DNA of 64,000 bases from Coraliomargarita sp965656715 (GTDB lineage: Bacteria; Verrucomicrobiota; Verrucomicrobiia; Opitutales; Coraliomargaritaceae), in contig CBFHLR010000005.1 of the NCBI GenBank assembly GCA_965656715.1, forward strand, positions 43,149 to 107,148, read 5' to 3'. Position numbers and translations under genes: made by a program. The notes under the pieces were generated by a model. The model saw nothing but the letters and a program-made list of their open reading frames with translations, did not search any database and was not told the origin of the DNA. Shown here piece after piece: positions 35,979-44,602 of this stretch; within the stretch, counting starts at the first letter, position 1, and every line of letters begins with the position of its first letter.

Positions 35979-36941
35979 ATGAGCACTAGCCTTTCCTGGA
36001 ACCGAAAAGACCTCATCGGCATCGAGCCACTTTCCCGAGCTGAAATCGAAACGATTTTCACAGCGGCCACCGCCTTTAAGAAGGCCATGGAAGCCGATGA
36101 TAAGAAGCAGCCCTATCTAAATGGGCGCACTGTCGTTAACCTTTTCCTCGAGCCCAGCACGCGCACACGCCTCGCCTTCGAAGTTGCCGCGAGTCGCCTG
36201 AGCGCAGACACGATTACAGTGACCGCGGCAGCCAGCAGCCTGACCAAAGGTGAGACGCTGCGCGACACCGCGCAAAACATGCAGGCCCTCAAGGCCGATG
36301 TCATCATCATGCGCCACTCGGCATCCGGCGCGCCCAACTACCTGAGCAAGGTAGTCGACATTCCGGTCGTCAATGCTGGTGACGGCTCCCACTCGCACCC
36401 GACCCAAGCGCTACTCGACGCATTCACACTGCTTGAGAAGCTCGGCAGCCTCGACGGCAAGAAGATCACGATCTTGGGCGACATCCTCTTCAGCCGTGTC
36501 GCCCGCTCCAACATTATCTGCCTGCAAAAGCTCGGCGCAAAAGTCACCATCGCTGGCCCAAGCACACTGGTCCCCGAAGGCTTCGAGTCGATGGGTGCGA
36601 CCGTCTGCCACGATCTGAAGAGCGCCCTCGAAGATGCAGATGCAGTCATGCTGCTACGCATTCAGCACGAACGCCAGTCCTCGACCCACTTCCCTTCGAT
36701 CGGCGAATACAAGAGTATGTTCGGCCTCAACAAAGACCGTGTTAAGTGGCTCAAGCCCGACGCGATCATCATGCACCCGGGTCCAATCAACCGCGGCGTG
36801 GAAATCGACTCCGAAGTGGCCGACTCAGATCGCTCCGTCATCCTGCAACAGGTGACCAACGGCATCGTCGTCCGTATGGCGGTTCTCCATCTCTGCCACT
36901 GCTACCATAAGGGCATCCCTGTCGAACTGCCGAGCTGCTAG
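35979..36941 (+). CDS. pyrB: Aspartate carbamoyltransferase catalytic subunit
   Basis: First committed step of pyrimidine synthesis. The 320-residue protein has the carbamoyl phosphate loop EPSTRTRLAFE (about 53-63), the swinging loop TKGETLRDT, HPTQALLDAF (about 137-147) and HPGPINRGVE. No pyrI regulatory subunit is near. It lies 43 nt upstream of pyrC on the same strand. Confidence 0.97.
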   Translation: MSTSLSWNRKDLIGIEPLSRAEIETIFTAATAFKKAMEADDKKQPYLNGRTVVNLFLEPSTRTRLAFEVAASRLSADTITVTAAASSLTKGETLRDTAQNMQALKADVIIMRHSASGAPNYLSKVVDIPVVNAGDGSHSHPTQALLDAFTLLEKLGSLDGKKITILGDILFSRVARSNIICLQKLGAKVTIAGPSTLVPEGFESMGATVCHDLKSALEDADAVMLLRIQHERQSSTHFPSIGEYKSMFGLNKDRVKWLKPDAIIMHPGPINRGVEIDSEVADSDRSVILQQVTNGIVVRMAVLHLCHCYHKGIPVELPSC

Positions 36942-36983
36942 TCGATCTGCAATTTACAATCTGAACTTTCCAATTCCATATCC

Positions 36984-38279
36984 ATGTCAGACATACTCTG
37001 GATAACCGGTGGTCGCGTAATCGACCCAGCAAACAAACGCGATGAAGTTGCCGACGTCTATGCCATCGATGGCGTGCTCGTCGATTCGTTGACCGATGCT
37101 CAGAAAGCAGACGCTGAGAAGATCGATGCCTCTGGCCTAGTCGTCGCACCCGGCCTCGTCGACATTCACGTGCACTTTCGCGATCCGGGCCAAACACACA
37201 AGGAAGACATTCGCACAGGTTCCGAAGCAGCGGCCGCAGGCGGTTTTACCACGGTCGTGTGCATGCCCAATACCAGTCCGGTATGTGATAACGCAGGCAC
37301 CATCCAGCGGATCATGGACAAGGTCGACCGCGAAGCGGTTGTCCGCGTGCACCCTACGGGCTGCCTCACCATTGGCATGAACGGCGAACAACTCGCACCA
37401 ACCGGTCAGCTACTCAGCACCGGCATCGTTGCCGTAACCGACGATGGCAAATGCGTGCAAAGCAATGAAATCATGCGCCGCGCAGTCGAATATGCCAACA
37501 TGTTTGGCCTACCAATCATGGACCACTGCCAAGACGCCAGCCTCACAGAGGATGCGGTCATGAATGAAGGCGAATGGTCGCTCAAGCTCGGCCTACGCGG
37601 TTGGCCCAAAGCAGCCGAAGACATCATCGTTGCCCGCAACGTCATCCTCTCCCGTCTGACGGGTGCACACATCCACATGCAGCACGTCAGCTCCGCAGCC
37701 TCTGTGGACATCCTCAGAGCGGCGAAGAAACGCGGCATCCGCGTGACCGGCGAAGCCAGCCCGCACCACATTGAGTTTACCGATGCCCATCTGAAGGACT
37801 ACGACACCCTCTATAAGATGAATCCGCCACTGCGCACCGCAGAGGACCGCGCAGCATTGATCGAAGGCCTGTGTGACGGCACGCTCGACTGCATCGCCAC
37901 CGATCACGCGCCACATACTGAAACCGAAAAAGATCAAGAGTTTGACTACGCCCCCTTCGGTATCATCGGCCTGGAAAACTCTCTAGCATCCAGCCTCGGC
38001 ACGCTTTACCACAGCGGCACCATGAGTTTGAGCGATGTCATCGCACTCATGACCCACAAGGGCGCTGAACTCTGCAAACTCGAAGCCGGCACACTGGGCA
38101 GCGGGGCTAACGCAGACATCTGCCTCTTTGATCCAGACGAGGAATGGGTGGTCGATCCGGATAAGTTCTTCAGTAAATCGCGCAACTGCCCCTGGAACGG
38201 CAAGACTCTCAAAGGCAAAGTCAAAGCCACCATCGTAGGAGGCAAACAAGTCTTCGACGGCACGCAGATCACTGCCTAA
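36984..38279 (+). CDS. pyrC: Dihydroorotase, class I
   Basis: Cyclises carbamoyl-aspartate to dihydroorotate, the step after PyrB. The 431-residue amidohydrolase has the metal motif DIHVHFRDPG (about 60-69), GGFTTVVCMPNT, and ATDHAPHTETEK near residue 305, all of type I DHOase. It follows pyrB and is followed 1 nt after its stop by a CPBP protease gene. Confidence 0.97.
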   Translation: MSDILWITGGRVIDPANKRDEVADVYAIDGVLVDSLTDAQKADAEKIDASGLVVAPGLVDIHVHFRDPGQTHKEDIRTGSEAAAAGGFTTVVCMPNTSPVCDNAGTIQRIMDKVDREAVVRVHPTGCLTIGMNGEQLAPTGQLLSTGIVAVTDDGKCVQSNEIMRRAVEYANMFGLPIMDHCQDASLTEDAVMNEGEWSLKLGLRGWPKAAEDIIVARNVILSRLTGAHIHMQHVSSAASVDILRAAKKRGIRVTGEASPHHIEFTDAHLKDYDTLYKMNPPLRTAEDRAALIEGLCDGTLDCIATDHAPHTETEKDQEFDYAPFGIIGLENSLASSLGTLYHSGTMSLSDVIALMTHKGAELCKLEAGTLGSGANADICLFDPDEEWVVDPDKFFSKSRNCPWNGKTLKGKVKATIVGGKQVFDGTQITA

Positions 38280-38280
38280 T

Positions 38281-39144
38281 ATGCCCGAGGCACAAGACAT
38301 TGGCCCGATCGAGGCCATCATCTCCATAGTGATCTTATTGATCATAGGCTGCAGTGCCTTATTGTGGATTAAGAAGTTACTCGGCGGCAAAGAGATCGAA
38401 GATGCTGAACGTGAGCCCTTAGCCGCGTGGCCCATCGGCTGGACGAATTTCCTGATCTTTGTGTGTGCGCTGATTGTTGGCATCTTTTTCATGCAGATCC
38501 TAGTGGGCGCGCTTTTTGCGGACGTCATCAAGGCTGCAGACGAGGAGCTCACCATGAGCATGGCGATTCTGTCCGTATGCATTTTGCACATACCGATGCT
38601 GGCTGTGTTTTTCGGACTGCGCCGCGCATACCCACTCCACTACTCGGGCAGCTTAAACTGCAAACGCCTAAGTTTCGCACAAGCGCTGCCGCGTGCGATA
38701 GTGCTGTTCGTCCGCTTCGTCCCTATTATTTGGATCGCAAGCCTGATCTGGGGCGGCCTCCTCTATTTGTTGGAAGTTGAAGCACCCGCACAGCCACTGG
38801 TCACACTATTCTCTGAAACAAGTAACCTCACCGGCCTCATTCTGCTGACGCTCTTCGCAGTCGTCTTAGCTCCGATTTCCGAAGAGCTCATATTTCGTGG
38901 CTGTCTATTCCGCTTCCTTAAAAGCAAAACCAACATCTCCTTTGCATTTCTGATTAGCGGTGCACTCTTTGCACTGATGCATGCGAATTTGGCCACCTTC
39001 GTGCCGCTCATGGTCATTGGCATTTTACTGGCTTATGTCTACGAAGAAGAAGGCAACATCCTAGTGCCGATATGCTTCCATGCATGCTTTAACGCCTTCA
39101 GCCTCTTAATGACTTTCCTACTAAGCCAAACAACAGCAGTCTAG
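38281..39144 (+). CDS. CPBP-family intramembrane metalloprotease
   Basis: A 287-residue membrane protein with about eight helices. Motifs of the CAAX/bacteriocin-processing family are EELIFRG (EExxxR, near 200), FALMHAN (FxxxH, near 223) and HACFNAF (HxxxN/D, near 262). The start at 38281 is one base after the pyrC stop, so it is probably co-transcribed, although a functional link with pyrimidines is unlikely. The substrate is unknown. Confidence 0.9.
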   Translation: MPEAQDIGPIEAIISIVILLIIGCSALLWIKKLLGGKEIEDAEREPLAAWPIGWTNFLIFVCALIVGIFFMQILVGALFADVIKAADEELTMSMAILSVCILHIPMLAVFFGLRRAYPLHYSGSLNCKRLSFAQALPRAIVLFVRFVPIIWIASLIWGGLLYLLEVEAPAQPLVTLFSETSNLTGLILLTLFAVVLAPISEELIFRGCLFRFLKSKTNISFAFLISGALFALMHANLATFVPLMVIGILLAYVYEEEGNILVPICFHACFNAFSLLMTFLLSQTTAV

Positions 39145-39166
39145 ATCCCATCAACCCCACTCAACT

Positions 39167-40048
39167 ATGAAAAGCATGACCGGATTTGGTCGCGGCTCAG
39201 CCGAGATCGCAGAACAGCAACTACGCATTGAAATCGAGATTACCTCGGTCAACCGCAAGACACTGGATGCCTTTGTCTCCGCACCACGCGAATGGAGCGG
39301 CCTCGACCAGCGCTGCACCGAGTGGCTCAAACAAAGCTATCAGCGTGGCCGTGTGAACGTGCAGATCAAAGTAGAATCCACCGAAGGAAGCCAAAGTGGA
39401 CTCTCTTGGAACCGCCAAAGTATGGACGAAGCCATCGCAGGCCTACGAAGCTACGCTGAACAAAATAACCTGTCCTTCGAAGTAAATAGCGCCCTACTCC
39501 TCGATCTAGCCAAAACTCTCAAAGATAGCGGCAGTCTCCCCGATTGGAAAGAGATCGAATCCTCGATCGAAGCGGCCTTCAAACAAGCACTTGCGGACAT
39601 TGACGCCATGCGCGGACGCGAGGGCAAAGCACTTGCTGAAGACTTGCTCCAACGTATCAACGAACTGGATACCCTACGCGAAACGATTGAGACCCATGCA
39701 AAGGACGCGACCGGAAAATACCGCGACGCACTGCTCGATCGACTCAAACAGCTGGAGCTCGAACTCGACCTCAACGACGAACGCGTGCTCAAAGAAGTCG
39801 CACTATTTGCAGACCGCTCCGACCTAAGCGAAGAGATCACACGTTTAAAGAGTCACTTCGAACAGTTCCGCGAATTCCTCGCCTCAGATCAGGCCGCCGG
39901 ACGCAAGATGGACTTCCTCTGCCAAGAAATCCACCGCGAGTTCAATACCACCGGTAGTAAATCAACACAGATCGAAATCACCCGCGCCGTCATCGAGGGC
40001 AAAAACGGCCTCGAGCGCATCCGCGAACAGGTGCAGAACGTGGAGTAG
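39167..40048 (+). CDS. YicC-family protein (stress-induced endoribonuclease)
   Basis: A 293-residue protein starting MKSMTGFGRGS, the family hallmark, and ending with NTTGSKSTQIEITRAVIEGK. The E. coli member is reported as an RNase. Usually gmk follows; here it does not. It lies 22 nt after the CPBP gene stop on the same strand. Confidence 0.93.
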   Translation: MKSMTGFGRGSAEIAEQQLRIEIEITSVNRKTLDAFVSAPREWSGLDQRCTEWLKQSYQRGRVNVQIKVESTEGSQSGLSWNRQSMDEAIAGLRSYAEQNNLSFEVNSALLLDLAKTLKDSGSLPDWKEIESSIEAAFKQALADIDAMRGREGKALAEDLLQRINELDTLRETIETHAKDATGKYRDALLDRLKQLELELDLNDERVLKEVALFADRSDLSEEITRLKSHFEQFREFLASDQAAGRKMDFLCQEIHREFNTTGSKSTQIEITRAVIEGKNGLERIREQVQNVE

Positions 40049-40134
40049 TTGCGCCTAAGACTTTCCGCTTGATTTCACGCTAAAGACACGTAGCTCGAAC
40101 GAAAGGCTGGTATGGCACAGCTCAGTTAAGCCAC

Positions 40135-40227
40135 GTAGCGTGCAGCTTCAGCAAACGCTTTCGGACTGATGGCGCTTCGCAGCACAAGCTTCGGCTCGGC
40201 AGAGCGTTTGCTAAAGCAGCACGCTAC
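40135..40227. repeat. GTAG-footed REP pair, family B copy 2
   Basis: Same outer ends as 31862-31954: GTAGCGTGCAGCTTCAGCAA at the left and CTAAAGCAGCACGCTAC at the right, with a divergent middle. Its right end supplies the TAG stop codon (40224-40226) of the convergent aldo/keto reductase gene. Confidence 0.85.
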
Positions 40228-41312
40228 TTGCTCGCATCATCGATTGCCTGTAGCTCTTCATCGCTCAACGGCGCGGCATCGAGGCCTGCAAGAATATCGG
40301 TGATCTGCTCACAGCGACTCGCACCAATTAGGGCAGAAGACACCGAAGGCTGACGTAATACCCAACTCACGGCCATCTGCGCGAGCGTCTGCCCGCGCGC
40401 TTGGGCAATCTCGTTGAGCGCTTGAATCTTCGGTAAATGCGCTTGCACTCGATCTGTATCCAAAAATGGACTACTATCCTTGGCAGCACGAGANNNNNNN
40501 NNNNNNNNNNNNNNNNNNNNNNNNNNNNNNNNNNNNNNNNNNNNNNNNNNNNNNNNNNNNNNNNNNNNNNNNNNNNNNNNNNNNNNNNNNNNNTCACTCG
40601 GGATCGCATTCAGATACTTATTTGTCAGCATCCCTTGAGCAAGTGGTGAAAACACGATCGACCCGACACCTTCGTCCGCCAAAAGCTCAAGCAATTCATC
40701 CTCAATCCAACGATCAAAAATATTATAATTCGGCTGGTGAATCAGGCACGGCGTGCCGAGTTCACGCAGAATACGGAAGGCCTCTCTCGCCTGCTCCGGA
40801 CGATAATTCGAGATGCCGACGTAGAGCGCCTTCCCTGAACGAACGGCAGTATCCAAGGCCCCCATCGTTTCTTCAAGCGGCGTGTCTGGATCCGGTCGGT
40901 GGCTGTAGAAAATATCCACATAGTCGAGGCCCATACGCTGCAGACTCTGATCCAGACTGGAGAGTAAGTTCTTACGTGAACCCCATTCTCCGTATGGGCC
41001 GTCCCACATAAGATAGCCAGCCTTGCTCGAAATGATGAGCTCATCGCGATACGCACGAAGATCCGCCGCGAGAATTTTACCGAAGTTGCGCTCAGCAGAG
41101 CCCGGCGGTGGACCGTAGTTGTTGGCTAAATCGAAATGCGTAATGCCAGAATCAAACGCACAGTGCACAAGTGCCCGCATATTCTCAAAATCGTCCACAT
41201 CGCCAAAATTGTGCCATAAGCCCAGAGACACAGGCGGCAGCTTTAAGCCACTACGACCACAGCGTTCATAATCGAGTTTTTGATAACGATCAGGGGCAGC
41301 AATATAAGACAT
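40224..41312 (-). CDS. Aldo/keto reductase, YghZ-like (L-glyceraldehyde 3-phosphate reductase type)
   Basis: A 300-plus-residue NADPH-dependent reductase interrupted by a 100-N gap. Visible features: SGLKLPPVSLGLWHNFG, THFDLANNYGPPPGSAE with the catalytic Asp/Tyr, VDIFYSHRPDPDTP, YVGISNY, LIHQPNYN and SALIGASR. These match the E. coli YghZ group closely. ATG 41312 gives the family N-terminus MSYIAAPDRYQKLDYERCG; the frame extends to 41405 without conservation. The gap joins ..NAIPS and SRAAK.., and family members read IPxDSR there. Confidence 0.88.
   Translation of the reverse strand: MSYIAAPDRYQKLDYERCGRSGLKLPPVSLGLWHNFGDVDDFENMRALVHCAFDSGITHFDLANNYGPPPGSAERNFGKILAADLRAYRDELIISSKAGYLMWDGPYGEWGSRKNLLSSLDQSLQRMGLDYVDIFYSHRPDPDTPLEETMGALDTAVRSGKALYVGISNYRPEQAREAFRILRELGTPCLIHQPNYNIFDRWIEDELLELLADEGVGSIVFSPLAQGMLTNKYLNAIPSXXXXXXXXXXXXXXXXXXXXXXXXXXXXXXXXXXSRAAKDSSPFLDTDRVQAHLPKIQALNEIAQARGQTLAQMAVSWVLRQPSVSSALIGASRCEQITDILAGLDAAPLSDEELQAIDDASK
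40494..40593. other. Assembly gap of exactly 100 N
   Basis: A placeholder-length run of unknown bases within the aldo/keto reductase gene. The round length suggests gap size was not measured. Confidence 0.99.
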
Positions 41313-41416
41313 GGACGACACGCTAATCCGGCACATCACGATTCGCAAGTGAACAGCACTACAGAGCATCAAAAAAAGCCGTGCATGTGCGCAGTTTTTA
41401 GGCATAATTATGTCTT

Positions 41417-41878
41417 ATGCCTTCAGATGTGATGCGAGACCCCCATCCCTTCCGACCAGTGATTCAATTCTCGATTCACGCCGATAACAAGGTCGGTCGA
41501 CTCAACGAGATCGTGGGGCTGCTCTCTGTGCATGAAGTGCATATTATGGCCATGTCGATTCTCGACACGACCGACAGCTCGATCATCCGCATTATCGTGG
41601 ACTACCCGGAAGAAGCGCAAAAGCTACTGATCGAGCACCAGTTCTCGTTCGTGCAAAGCGAATTGATCGCGGTAGAGCTGAACAGTGAATCCGACATCAA
41701 AGTCGTGACCTGTGCACTGGTTCAAGCAGAGATCAATATTCACTACATCTACCCATTTATCTCGCGCCCTCAGGGTAAATCCGCCCTGGCCATCAGCCTC
41801 GAAGATAACGACCTCGCAGCCGATACAATCCAACGACACCAACTACTTGTGATTGGCCAACAAGACATCGCGCGTTAA
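41417..41878 (+). CDS. Tandem ACT-domain protein
   Basis: A 153-residue protein with two ACT-like domains: FSIHADNKVGRLNEIVGLLS (about 15-34) and a second half around IKVVTCALVQAEINIHYIYPF. ACT domains bind amino acids and act as regulatory modules; stand-alone tandem forms are found next to metabolic genes or as orphan regulators. An ATG six codons in, at 41432, is an alternative start. It is divergent from the aldo/keto reductase and upstream of a TetR gene. Confidence 0.82.
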   Translation: MPSDVMRDPHPFRPVIQFSIHADNKVGRLNEIVGLLSVHEVHIMAMSILDTTDSSIIRIIVDYPEEAQKLLIEHQFSFVQSELIAVELNSESDIKVVTCALVQAEINIHYIYPFISRPQGKSALAISLEDNDLAADTIQRHQLLVIGQQDIAR

Positions 41879-41940
41879 AAAAGTCCTGTTTTCTAGGGCG
41901 AGACTTGCACCGCGGGATGAAAATGGCATAACAACAGTTC

Positions 41941-42567
41941 ATGCCACAAAAACGTTCACGCCCGCTGACTGAGCAAAAGTTCCAGAACGCCGTTCTGCAA
42001 CTGGTTGCCGAACAAGGTTGCAGTGGAATCGGCGTCAATAATGTGGCTCAAGTCGCTGGCGCAGACAAAGTGCTCATCTATCGCTATTTTGGTAACATCG
42101 ACGGATTACTACAACGAGTCGCCGAAAGTCGCGAGTGGTTGCCAAGCACCAGCGAACTGATCAGCTCTCTAAACGACGGAGAAAGCGGTGCCAGTGCCCT
42201 ACGCACACTCAGCAACCATCTAGTGCGTGCCTTCCGGGCAGACACCACTGCAGCTCAGCTACTGATCTGGCGCAAGGCACATCCAGACCCACTGACTAAA
42301 CACTTCGCCTCAGAATGGGATCAGCTCTGGCAGACCCTCTCAGCAACTATCGGTGAGTCCATGGACTATGAAGCTCGGCAAAACTGGCACATCGCCTGTG
42401 AGCTCTGCGCACTCATCGTTGAAGCCGAAATCGGCGGCAAAACGATCGAAACGCAGTCGCTCGAACGACTTGCCGGCGACCTCACTGTAGGTGCTCTGCC
42501 AGAACCAGACTCGACGCAGGATGCGAGCCCAGCTGCGGCAGAAGACCTGCCGACCAATTTGCTCTAA
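41941..42567 (+). CDS. TetR-family transcriptional regulator
   Basis: A 208-residue repressor-type protein. The N-terminal helix-turn-helix is in QNAVLQLVAEQGCSGIGVNN and VAQVAGADKVLIYRYFGNIDGLL (about 15-58). The ligand-binding part is helical, and the C-terminal tail is acidic and low complexity. Its target is not evident; no efflux genes are adjacent. Confidence 0.9.
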   Translation: MPQKRSRPLTEQKFQNAVLQLVAEQGCSGIGVNNVAQVAGADKVLIYRYFGNIDGLLQRVAESREWLPSTSELISSLNDGESGASALRTLSNHLVRAFRADTTAAQLLIWRKAHPDPLTKHFASEWDQLWQTLSATIGESMDYEARQNWHIACELCALIVEAEIGGKTIETQSLERLAGDLTVGALPEPDSTQDASPAAAEDLPTNLL

Positions 42568-42575
42568 CTCAGACC

Positions 42576-42596
42576 GAAAGTGCCTTCGCACTTCCG
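42576..42596 (-). repeat. Solitary REP hairpin, same family as RAYT flanks
   Basis: GAAAGTGCCTTCGCACTTCC plus G matches 35136-35156 at all 21 positions; the foot reads GTCG instead of GTAG on the minus strand. It is a single half-element between the TetR and NUDIX genes, about 7 kb from the transposase. Confidence 0.85.
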
Positions 42597-42642
42597 CGAC
42601 GCTGGCTTTAGTCATGAAACCACCAATTTGTTTCGATCGCTT

Positions 42643-43215
42643 CTACCTTTGATCAACCTTCAGCTGAAAATACAGCAGCCCAACCAGTGCAAGGGCATGA
42701 TCAATTTGGCACTGACGCGCCCATTCGAGCACTCCCTCAACCGGAACCGACTGAATCTGCATTTCCTCATGCTCATCCCAGTCGGTGCCAGCAGGATCCA
42801 AGCGAACATTATCCGCAAAGATCACATGACAACGATTATTGAGAATTGCCGGATTCGGCGAGCAACAGCCTAAGTGCTGCCCACTCTCGGCGACATAACC
42901 GGTCTCTTCCTGCAGCTCGCGTAGTCCGGCAGCCACTGGATCTTCGCCTTCATCGACGATGCCGCCAGGCAGCTCCCATGACAACTCATCCGAGCCCCAG
43001 CGAAATTGGCGGACCATAATCAAGTGATTGTCCACCGTGCGCGCAACAACGACTGCCCAATCGCGAGAGTTTAAATAATAAAATTCGCCCTCTTTACCGT
43101 TGGACGGATGACGATAGCGCCGCGCACGCAGCTCCCACACACGGCAGGGCGTGAGCAACTGGTCATCAATTAAATCCCAGCGCGGTGGTGCCCCTTGATC
43201 GTGCGGCGAAGCCAT
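42643..43215 (-). CDS. NUDIX hydrolase, ADP-ribose pyrophosphatase-like
   Basis: A 190-residue NUDIX protein with the box GGIVDEGEDPVAAGLRELQE followed by ETGY, fitting Gx5Ex7REUxEExGU. The N-terminal beta strands before the box (YYLNSRDWAVVVA) are typical of the ADP-ribose/NDP-sugar group. ATG 43215 is preferred to the TTG one codon upstream. It starts three nucleotides after the stop of the LysM gene on the same strand. Confidence 0.92.
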   Translation of the reverse strand: MASPHDQGAPPRWDLIDDQLLTPCRVWELRARRYRHPSNGKEGEFYYLNSRDWAVVVARTVDNHLIMVRQFRWGSDELSWELPGGIVDEGEDPVAAGLRELQEETGYVAESGQHLGCCSPNPAILNNRCHVIFADNVRLDPAGTDWDEHEEMQIQSVPVEGVLEWARQCQIDHALALVGLLYFQLKVDQR

Positions 43216-43218
43216 CAA

Positions 43219-43836
43219 TTAGTTGGCTGGAATATTGATCGTTTGACCAATACTCAGGCGCGTTGGCTGAATACCCGGATTCGCATCGAGCAAGTCCTGT
43301 AAGCTAACACCTTTTGCGGAAGCGACCTTTCCTAAGGTGTCACCAGACTGGATTTGATACGTGCCAGCAGCAGAGGCTAAAGCCTCGGTCGAATCACTCG
43401 CAGCAGGAGTTGTGCTGGCTGCGGATATTGTAGCCGCAGCAGAGGCCACGCGCACACCACCAGATGCCAATTTTGCAAGTTCCGCACTGAGCTTCTCGAT
43501 TTGTGCACGATCCTGATTGATCGCCTCAGACAAATCGGCTGCAACCTTGTTAATCTTCTTATCACGTCCGTCTCCGTAGGCAATGGCACGGCCAAGTTTC
43601 TGGCGCAGCTCTTCAGCCTCGGCTTCCAGCTCAGCAATCTGTTGCTGAAAGCCTTCGATTTGAGAAGTGATTGCAGCCGCAGAGCTGGAGCCCTGTTCCA
43701 GGGTTGCACTGATCGGCGTAAGACGCTGATTGGCAGTCAAGCCAAAGTAAAGCCCAGCACCACCGAGCACGATGCCAAGCACCGCGAGTGCCATTGCGAA
43801 AGGATTAGCAGAGGATTCGTTGAATTCGTCGTCCAT
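43219..43836 (-). CDS. Membrane-anchored LysM-domain protein with coiled coil
   Basis: From ATG 43836 the product is 205 residues: a transmembrane anchor (about 15-33), a coiled coil of Glu/Lys/Ala heptads (about 55-125), a Ser/Thr/Ala linker and a LysM domain (about 160-203) with YQIQSGDTLGKVAS and LSIGQTINIPAN. LysM binds peptidoglycan, so the protein would bridge membrane and cell wall. Other in-frame ATGs at 43857 and further out exist; the precise start is uncertain. It is in an operon with the NUDIX gene. Confidence 0.85.
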   Translation of the reverse strand: MDDEFNESSANPFAMALAVLGIVLGGAGLYFGLTANQRLTPISATLEQGSSSAAAITSQIEGFQQQIAELEAEAEELRQKLGRAIAYGDGRDKKINKVAADLSEAINQDRAQIEKLSAELAKLASGGVRVASAAATISAASTTPAASDSTEALASAAGTYQIQSGDTLGKVASAKGVSLQDLLDANPGIQPTRLSIGQTINIPAN

Positions 43837-43915
43837 AAGTGGCGCATGTTGGGGCATTTCCATGGTGTGGCAAGCAAGTGTTGCCAGCTGGTGATATTGT
43901 GCCAAGTTCGCGCCG

Positions 43916-44602
43916 ATGCCTGAGACTAGTCCCGATTCCGACAAGCGTAACCTGCGCAATTTGATCCTGTTTCTCATTCCGGGAATCGTTTCAGCAGCAA
44001 CGGTCTATACCTTATGGACGCTGCACCCGGACATTGAGTATTGGAAGCAACTGTTAGTGAGTGGACGTCAGTTCTTAGAGGCCAACCCTTGGGCGCTTAT
44101 ATTGAGCATTGCAATCTTACCTGGTATCGGAGTCCCCAGTAGCCCGCTGCTAATCCTATTTGGAATCGTGATGGTGCCAATTTACGGAACCGTGACGGCA
44201 TCGCTAATGTGCGTTGCCGCCATGGCCTGTTGCACGATCTGGACGTATTTCCTCTCAGCAGGTCCCTTGCGTGGCTTCCTCCGCCACTATATTCTGCGCA
44301 ATCGGGCGCTCCCGGAGATGACCCAGCGTAACGCTCTCCGACTCGGGTTCATCATTCGTATCACTCCCGGCTTTCCATATGCACTTCAGAATATCGTGCT
44401 CGGAGTCCTGGGAGTCCCCTTCCCCACATATCTGCTGGTTTCTCTGCCCATCAATAGCCTCTTTGTAGTCGCGTTCGTCGCAACCAGTGGCTCAATCTTC
44501 GAAGGCAACACAGGGATCGCCTTGACCGGCGCGATGCTCCTGATTGTTCTGATTCTAATTACGCGCATGCTGCGTAGTCGCAACCAAACCGATGCTGGAT
44601 GA
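43916..44602 (+). CDS. TVP38/TMEM64-family (DedA superfamily) membrane protein
   Basis: A 228-residue inner membrane protein with five or six helices. The core RITPGFPYALQNIVLGVLGV (about 143-162) with the glycine-rich loop GIGVPSSPLLILFGIVM is the VTT (SNARE-associated) domain. These proteins are linked to lipid scrambling or transport. It overlaps the start of xseA by 11 nt. Confidence 0.88.
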   Translation: MPETSPDSDKRNLRNLILFLIPGIVSAATVYTLWTLHPDIEYWKQLLVSGRQFLEANPWALILSIAILPGIGVPSSPLLILFGIVMVPIYGTVTASLMCVAAMACCTIWTYFLSAGPLRGFLRHYILRNRALPEMTQRNALRLGFIIRITPGFPYALQNIVLGVLGVPFPTYLLVSLPINSLFVVAFVATSGSIFEGNTGIALTGAMLLIVLILITRMLRSRNQTDAG

